Assembly: GCF_003665095.1 (NCBI RefSeq)
Contig: NZ_RCHV01000002.1
Coordinates: 4,264,501-4,328,500, forward strand
DNA: 64,000 nt
From: Streptomyces sp. Z26
GTDB taxonomy: Bacteria > Actinomycetota > Actinomycetes > Streptomycetales > Streptomycetaceae
Direction of reading: 5' to 3'
Shown one piece after another: positions 60,073 to 64,000 of the stretch. Both the position numbers and the translations under genes were made by a program. The notes beneath the pieces were generated by a model. The model saw only the letters and a program-made list of their open reading frames with translations, was not told where the DNA came from and did no database searches. How positions within the stretch are numbered: position 1 is the stretch's first letter; each line of letters begins with the position of its first letter.

Positions 60073-61278
60073 ATGGAAGCCCTTCTCCTGCTGATCGCCC
60101 TCACCGCCGTCTTCGGCGTTCTCGTGGCACCCGCGCTGCGCAGGCGGCGGCTGGCGCAGCAGGGCGTGCAAGGACTGGCGAAGGCGGCCTCGCCGTCCGC
60201 CGGGTACGGCTTCGTGCCGGTGGGGCAGCTCGACGTACGGCTGCCGGGCCCCGACCCGGCGCTGGTCGAGGCGTTGGAGGAGACGCAGCGTACGCAGACG
60301 TGGGAGCCCGTCGCGCAACTCCTCGCCCTCACGGGTGACGAGTGGGAGCTGCGCTGGCAGCGCGTGCTGTCGATCGCGGGCGCCGCCGCCCTGGAGTTGA
60401 CGGAGTCGCGGGCGCGGGACGCGGAAGGCGACTCCGCGCGCGCGGAGGGCGGGTCCGGCGCGGACGGTGCGCGGAAAGAGGGTGACGGGGCGGGCGTCTC
60501 GTTCACGAAGGGGGACGTCGTACGGGACGCGCGGTGGCTGCGGGCCTGGCGGTCCGAGCGGGCGTCGGACCCGGGGGGCGCGCAGGTGTACGCGCAGTTC
60601 CTGGTCTGGCAGGCGATGGCCGACACCGGCTCCGCCGACCACCGGATCATCCTCGAGGAGGCCCGTACGGTCTGCCGTACCGCCGCCGGGCTGGCGCCCG
60701 CCGACCCCACGCCGTACGTGACGGAGCTGCACGTCGCCCGCGTGCTCAGCTACCGCAGGGCGGACTTCGAGGAGCTGTGGTCCGAGGTGACGCGGCGGGC
60801 ACCGCACCACATGGGCGCCCATCTGGTCGCGCTGCCGTACTGGTCGGAGCGGTGGAGCGGCTCCAAGGAGGACGCGGACACGTTCGCGCGCACGGCCGCG
60901 GCGGCGTCCCCGGAGGGCACGCTGCTGGCCGCGCTGCCGCTGTTCGCGGTGCTGGAGCACCTGCCCGAGGTGAACGTGGTGCGCGGCCTCTACCAGAGCG
61001 CGGAGATCGAGACGGCGATCGAGGCCGCGGAGTTCGCCGTGGACCAGGTCGAGGGTGACCATCCGGTCAGGCCGCACGTGCTGCACCTGCTCGTCTGGTT
61101 CCTCGTACGGGCCGAGCGATACGCCGAGGCGATGGACGCGCTACAGGTGGTGGACGGTTTCGTGGGCGCCGTTCCGTGGGTCGACAGCGCCGACCCCGCC
61201 GCTTCGTACGCCGCTTACCGCGCGCTCGCCATCAGCGGCTTCGAGGCTTCCGGCGGCACCGCGATCCTGCCGAACTGA
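60073..61278 (+). CDS. membrane-anchored helical-repeat protein, unknown function
   Basis: 401 residues. An N-terminal membrane helix (LLLLIALTAVFGVLVAPAL) precedes a mostly helical region with TPR-like spacing (YVTELHVARVLSYRRADFEELWSEVTRRAP, ETAIEAAEFAVDQVEG, VLHLLVWFLVRAERYAEAMDALQVVDGFVG). A charged low-complexity insertion is seen near residues 115-150. Start: the ATG at 60073 with GGAGAG upstream. It belongs to a Streptomyces family without assigned role. Confidence 0.75.
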   Translation: MEALLLLIALTAVFGVLVAPALRRRRLAQQGVQGLAKAASPSAGYGFVPVGQLDVRLPGPDPALVEALEETQRTQTWEPVAQLLALTGDEWELRWQRVLSIAGAAALELTESRARDAEGDSARAEGGSGADGARKEGDGAGVSFTKGDVVRDARWLRAWRSERASDPGGAQVYAQFLVWQAMADTGSADHRIILEEARTVCRTAAGLAPADPTPYVTELHVARVLSYRRADFEELWSEVTRRAPHHMGAHLVALPYWSERWSGSKEDADTFARTAAAASPEGTLLAALPLFAVLEHLPEVNVVRGLYQSAEIETAIEAAEFAVDQVEGDHPVRPHVLHLLVWFLVRAERYAEAMDALQVVDGFVGAVPWVDSADPAASYAAYRALAISGFEASGGTAILPN

Positions 61279-61460
61279 GCGGCCCCGGCTCCTCCTCCAG
61301 AGTAATGGTCGGACTACTGACCGGAGTCGCCGCAGAAAAGCGTACGCATAGACTTCTCGTCGTGGACATGACCGATACCCCCCGCGTCACCCTCCCGGGT
61401 AATTTGATAACTCAACTTGACTGGTGAATTCCCAGTTCAGGGGAGGGTATTGTCAAGCTG

Positions 61461-61498
61461 TGACTGCTCTGACTTGACTATCATCTGTGACTTGTGAC
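61461..61498 (+). promoter_or_regulatory. cluster of TGAC elements
   Basis: TGACT or TGACA occurs five times in 38 bases (61461, 61470, 61475, 61488, 61495) on the same strand, 46 bases before the ribosome-binding site of the small frame at 61544. Such arrays are typical of activator sites; no regulator is identified. Confidence 0.35.
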
Positions 61499-61543
61499 AG
61501 GTTTCCCACGACGGCTGTTCACGGCAACCGGAGGGGGAGGTTG

Positions 61544-61903
61544 ATGAGCCGGAACGAGCAACTCCGGATCGTCGGAGTGTCACACCTCGGGGTCTTCTCT
61601 TCGTGCCGTCCGGTCGACGGTTCCACGTACTCCCCAGTAGCGAAACGCGCTGGTCGAGGCCGTACGCACTCCCGTTCCCCGCTCTCCGCACCTCTCGCGC
61701 GCGCTCCGCGACCCGCCCCCGTGGCGGTCGTCCCGACCGCGGCGCGGGCAGGAAACGGCGCTCCCGGCGCGGAAACGGGCCGTGGGGTCGGAGGCGTGGT
61801 TATCGGTTCCGGTGACGAACAGGTCACGGCGCTCGGTGGTGAGCGCCCCACGCGGCAGTCATTTCTGCTACTCGGGGGTAACGCAGTAATTAAACGAGAG
61901 TGA
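61544..61903 (+). CDS. uncertain small gene with a strong ribosome-binding site
   Basis: 119 residues starting MSRNEQLRIVGVSHLGVFSS. GGAGGGGGAGG lies 3 bases before the ATG, the best ribosome-binding site of the region. The C-terminal half is Arg/Pro/Ala/Gly-rich, and third-position GC is lower than in the neighbouring genes, so the frame may be spurious, a leader peptide, or a recently acquired gene. No family recognised. Confidence 0.3.
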   Translation: MSRNEQLRIVGVSHLGVFSSCRPVDGSTYSPVAKRAGRGRTHSRSPLSAPLARAPRPAPVAVVPTAARAGNGAPGAETGRGVGGVVIGSGDEQVTALGGERPTRQSFLLLGGNAVIKRE

Positions 61904-62170
61904 CGGTGCTGTGGCTTCGCACCTATTGACGAGTTGTAAATTCTGGGCACCCCCCACCTCGGCCCAGGTGGCGCCCTTCCATCGTCTTTCCGTGCGGAAA
62001 GGAAGACCGGGGAAAGCATTCCGGGACTTCGCGGACCGCGTGTAAAGGCTGCGACCAAGTGGGCCGATCGTGATAACCGATGACCCCTTCGGTAACGGAG
62101 GGAGACGGTGCGAACACATGGGATTCGGGGGACGATTCCCGTGTGTTGAGAGAGAAAGGCACTGATCCCC

Positions 62171-62833
62171 TTGACTCCTCAGCGAACCAAAGAACCGGCC
62201 CCCGAGGTCCGACGCCCGAACGGGCAACAGCGGACCTGCATGGCGAGCCTCGACTCCTCCCTCACCGTGGTCGCCGCCGACGCCGCCTTCCTCCGGCAGT
62301 TCGGCGCCACCTCCGCCGAGATCTTCGGCCGCAACCTCTACGAGCTGCTGCACCCCAGCGCCCCGCAGATGCTCGACCGGCACTTCGCGCGCCTCGCGGA
62401 CGGACGCCGTACGCACTTCGCCGAGCGCGTCGTGGGCCTGCGCGAGGGTGACAAGGTGTTCTCCGCCGAGATGACCGGCGTCGCCGTGCAGAGCGTGGGC
62501 AACTCCCTCTCCTGCGTGATGATCCTCCGCCCGGACGACGGCCCGGTGGACGTCCCCGAGACCGCCGCCGCGGCCCGCCGCAACAAGGCCGTCTTCTCGC
62601 ACCTCGACGCCCGGATACTGGAGGGCGTCGCCAGCGGCTCGTCCACGGTGCAGCTCGCCGCCCGGCTCTACCTGAGCCGCCAGGGCGTCGAGTACCACGT
62701 GGGCCTGATGCTCCGCCGCATGAAGGTGCCGAACCGCGCCGCGCTCGTCGCCCGCGCCCACTCGATGGGGATGCTCACCGTCGGCAGCTGGCCGCCCCGG
62801 GTGCTCCCCGACTTCGTGAAGGACGCCAAGTAG
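62171..62833 (+). CDS. PAS-LuxR regulator of the PimM type
   Basis: Up to 220 residues. The N-terminal PAS domain (MASLDSSLTVVAADAAFLRQFGATSAEIFGRNLYELLHP) and the C-terminal LuxR helix-turn-helix (LDARILEGVASGSSTVQLAARLYLSRQGVEYHVGLMLRRMKVPNRAALVARAHSMGML) end with SWPPRVLPDF, exactly the design of the polyene-cluster activators PimM, AmphRIV and NysRIV. The start is either the TTG at 62171 or the ATG at 62240, the latter giving 197 residues. A near-consensus binding palindrome lies before the next gene. Confidence 0.9.
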   Translation: MTPQRTKEPAPEVRRPNGQQRTCMASLDSSLTVVAADAAFLRQFGATSAEIFGRNLYELLHPSAPQMLDRHFARLADGRRTHFAERVVGLREGDKVFSAEMTGVAVQSVGNSLSCVMILRPDDGPVDVPETAAAARRNKAVFSHLDARILEGVASGSSTVQLAARLYLSRQGVEYHVGLMLRRMKVPNRAALVARAHSMGMLTVGSWPPRVLPDFVKDAK

Positions 62834-62852
62834 CCTCCTCCGCTCGCGTACC

Positions 62853-62892
62853 GGCCCGGAGCCCCGCCCTCGACAGGCGGGCGCACCGGGCC
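62853..62892 (+). terminator. compound hairpin after the PAS-LuxR gene
   Basis: Outer arms GGCCCGG/CCGGGCC and inner arms of 6 bases (CCCGCC/GGCGGG), 20 bases after the stop. Confidence 0.55.
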
Positions 62893-62987
62893 CGCGTCGT
62901 TCCACGCCCCGGGCGGGCGTGCGGAGCGGCGGCGCGGGGCGCGCGTGCCGTACGGCGGGTCGTTCCGTACGTCCACGGGCGACGTGT

Positions 62988-63003
62988 GTGGGGATTTCCC
63001 CAA
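62988..63003. promoter_or_regulatory. PimM-type PAS-LuxR binding site
   Basis: GTGGGGATTTCCCCAA agrees with the published PimM consensus CTVGGGAWWTCCCBAG at 14 of 16 positions; only the outermost bases differ. The inner 14 bases TGGGGA-TT-TCCCCA are symmetric. It is placed 16 bases before the first possible start of the chorismate lyase gene, or 55 before the second. Confidence 0.75.
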
Positions 63004-63019
63004 ACGGGGGCGCTGGAGG

Positions 63020-63595
63020 ATGAGGCACACAGTCGACAGGGACGGGGTCAACCGGATCATGCCGCACGTATCCGAGAGCGCGAGCGTCACGCGCATGCTG
63101 CTCGCCAGTGACGGCTCGACCACGGTCCTGCTGGAGGCGCTGCTCGAATGCCCGCTGGTGGTGCTCGTCGAGTCCCAGCAGGACGTGTCCGTCGAGGAGT
63201 TGCCCGACCGCGCCGTGACCGCGTTGGGGTTGGCGCCGGGGGACCCGGTCATCGAGCGGCGGTCCGCACTGGTCACCCCCGACGGCGTGCCCGCCAGCAT
63301 GAACCTGGTCTTCTTCGCCGCGCCGCCCAGCGGCTGGTCCGGCTCGGCCAGCGACACGGCGCCGCTCGGCAAGCGGCTGCGCGAGGCACGCACCCGGCAG
63401 CACCGCGAGGTGCTGTCGTTCGGGGCGTCGCGGTGGCCGGGTGACGACTCGGGCCGCCCGTGCGCGTACAAGGAGTACGTCATCGCGTGCGACGACGGCG
63501 TACGGCTCTACGTGCTGGAGAAGTTCCACCCCGATCACGTCGAACCGCCCGCGGACGCCGGGCTGTTGGCGACGGCGGGGCCCGACGCGGTCTGA
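63020..63595 (+). CDS. chorismate pyruvate-lyase family protein (DUF98/UbiC-like)
   Basis: 191 residues. The fold pattern of UbiC and of mycobacterial Rv2949c is visible. RMLLASDGSTTVLLEAL begins the first helix. VIERRSALVTPDGVPAS has the chorismate-binding Arg. PLGKRLREARTRQHREVLSFG corresponds to the flap, and LYVLEKFHP has the conserved Glu. The expected reaction is chorismate to 4-hydroxybenzoate plus pyruvate. Two starts are possible, the ATG at 63020 or at 63059. The upstream PAS-LuxR site suggests cluster-specific activation. Confidence 0.78.
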   Translation: MRHTVDRDGVNRIMPHVSESASVTRMLLASDGSTTVLLEALLECPLVVLVESQQDVSVEELPDRAVTALGLAPGDPVIERRSALVTPDGVPASMNLVFFAAPPSGWSGSASDTAPLGKRLREARTRQHREVLSFGASRWPGDDSGRPCAYKEYVIACDDGVRLYVLEKFHPDHVEPPADAGLLATAGPDAV

Positions 63596-63669
63596 GGCGG
63601 CCGGGACGGGCGGGGCGGTCGCGCGCCCGGTTCGGCCTCCCGTCGGCCCGGGGGACGACGCCTTCACCG

Positions 63670-63850
63670 AAGCGGCACACCAGCACCACCAGTGCTCACA
63701 ACCCTGGCGGCAACATCTCCGGGAGCGGTGACACCGACCACGCTGGCAGTACGGCGCCACAGCAGCACCGAGCACCACGGCAGCACCCGCACCGCACCAC
63801 AACAGCACAGCAGCCCGCAGCACACCGCCACTCGACCGACTCCTGAGCGA
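63670..63850 (+). other. C- and A-rich, G-poor leader region
   Basis: A run with repeated CAGCACC/CAGCAC elements and little G or T precedes the last gene. The composition resembles Rho-loading (rut) sites and is unlike every other intergenic region here. Confidence 0.4.
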
Positions 63851-63864
63851 AGGAGCAGATCTCG

Positions 63865-64000
63865 ATGACTGTTGCCCCACGTGACGCGCACGAGGCCGAG
63901 CACGCGCCGACCCCCTCCCGGCAGGACGGCGATTCGGGGACGTCGAACGCGTCGAAGGGCGAGTTCGCGATCACGCTCCTCTGCGACCTCGTCGCACCGA
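63865..64000 (+). CDS. partial gene at right edge
   Basis: The first 45 codons of a gene cut by the window end. AAGGAGCAG lies 6 bases before the ATG, a strong ribosome-binding site. The translation begins MTVAPRDAHEAEHAPTPS and continues to GEFAITLLCDLVAP. The start is hydrophilic and unstructured, and the family cannot be told from this part. Confidence 0.6.
   Translation, partial: MTVAPRDAHEAEHAPTPSRQDGDSGTSNASKGEFAITLLCDLVAP

Larger units (their letters stand above)
61279..62170. other. 892-base region of altered composition before the PAS-LuxR gene
   Basis: Poorer in GC than the rest, especially 61390-61510 and 61860-62100. It includes a cluster of TGAC elements (61461-61498), a 17-base palindrome-like site (61420-61436) and one small uncertain frame (61544-61903). 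No other gene is supported. It marks the junction between core genes and the presumed biosynthetic cluster. Confidence 0.55.

Noticed and set aside
62127..62139. GGGGACGATTCCC near the PAS-LuxR gene as another PimM-type site.
   Set aside because: The half-sites GGGA and TCCC are 4 bases apart instead of 2, so it does not fit the consensus.
1..64000. CRISPR arrays, tRNA or rRNA genes, integrase or transposase genes.
   Set aside because: None seen: no regularly spaced repeats, no cloverleaf-type sequences and no recombinase motifs in plausible coding frames.

Overview
The window is chromosomal DNA of a Streptomyces or a very close relative. It is extremely GC-rich with strong third-position GC, has many GTG starts, and carries family-specific markers: afsQ1-afsQ2-sigQ, mycothiol conjugate amidase, AccA2/PccB/AccE, and a PAS-LuxR antibiotic regulator. 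From about 1 to 61 kb the gene order resembles what I remember of the S. coelicolor core region around SCO4900-SCO4968. No tRNA, rRNA, CRISPR array or intact insertion sequence was seen.

Layout. 0-3.6 kb: LysR regulator, alpha/beta hydrolase, adenosine deaminase, small secreted protein. 3.7-8.8 kb: PspC and VanZ-like membrane proteins, a lipoprotein, and the AfsQ2/AfsQ1 two-component system divergent from sigQ, with a matching AfsQ1 box between them. 8.9-15 kb: P-loop kinase, ArsR-AHSA1 fusion, second small secreted protein, two NUDIX hydrolases, and a GAF-PAS-GAF-SpoIIE phosphatase. 15-22 kb: nucleoside/deoxyribose catabolism (two aldehyde dehydrogenase-type proteins, deoC, phosphomannomutase, purine nucleoside phosphorylase). 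22-33 kb: flavoprotein LpdA, DeoR regulator, and the acyl-CoA carboxylase set (accA2, accE, pccB) with birA, maf and adenylate cyclase. 33-40 kb: enoyl-CoA hydratase, diguanylate cyclase, histidine ammonia-lyase, L,D-transpeptidase, DJ-1/PfpI protein.

40-47.5 kb is a less conserved stretch: methyltransferase, secreted lysozyme-like protein, YqeB-like protein, B3-type metallo-beta-lactamase-fold protein, a pentapeptide-repeat protein that looks C-terminally short, and a decaying pocket (46.0-47.2 kb) in which three neighbouring small genes each appear frameshifted, including a RelE/ParE-like partner of a DUF6247-type gene. 47.6-61.3 kb returns to housekeeping genes (msrA, mca, DUF4307, greA, ABC exporter, ilvA, MarR, sigma-like gene with coupled membrane protein, FkbM methyltransferase, pobA, metB, a large repeat-helical protein).

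From about 61.3 kb the character changes: an AT-richer, 0.9-kb sparsely coding region, a PAS-LuxR regulator of the PimM type, a chorismate pyruvate-lyase (DUF98/UbiC-like) gene preceded by a near-consensus PimM-type palindrome, and the start of another gene at the right edge. I read this as the left border of a specialised-metabolite cluster that may use 4-hydroxybenzoate.

Regulatory highlights: the identical or near-identical palindrome CTACGCGCGTAG lies just upstream of add, deoC and the purine nucleoside phosphorylase gene and suggests a local nucleoside regulon with one repressor. Several promoters place a TANNNT box 6-8 bases before the start codon (leaderless mRNAs). Most convergent gene pairs are separated by long perfect hairpins.
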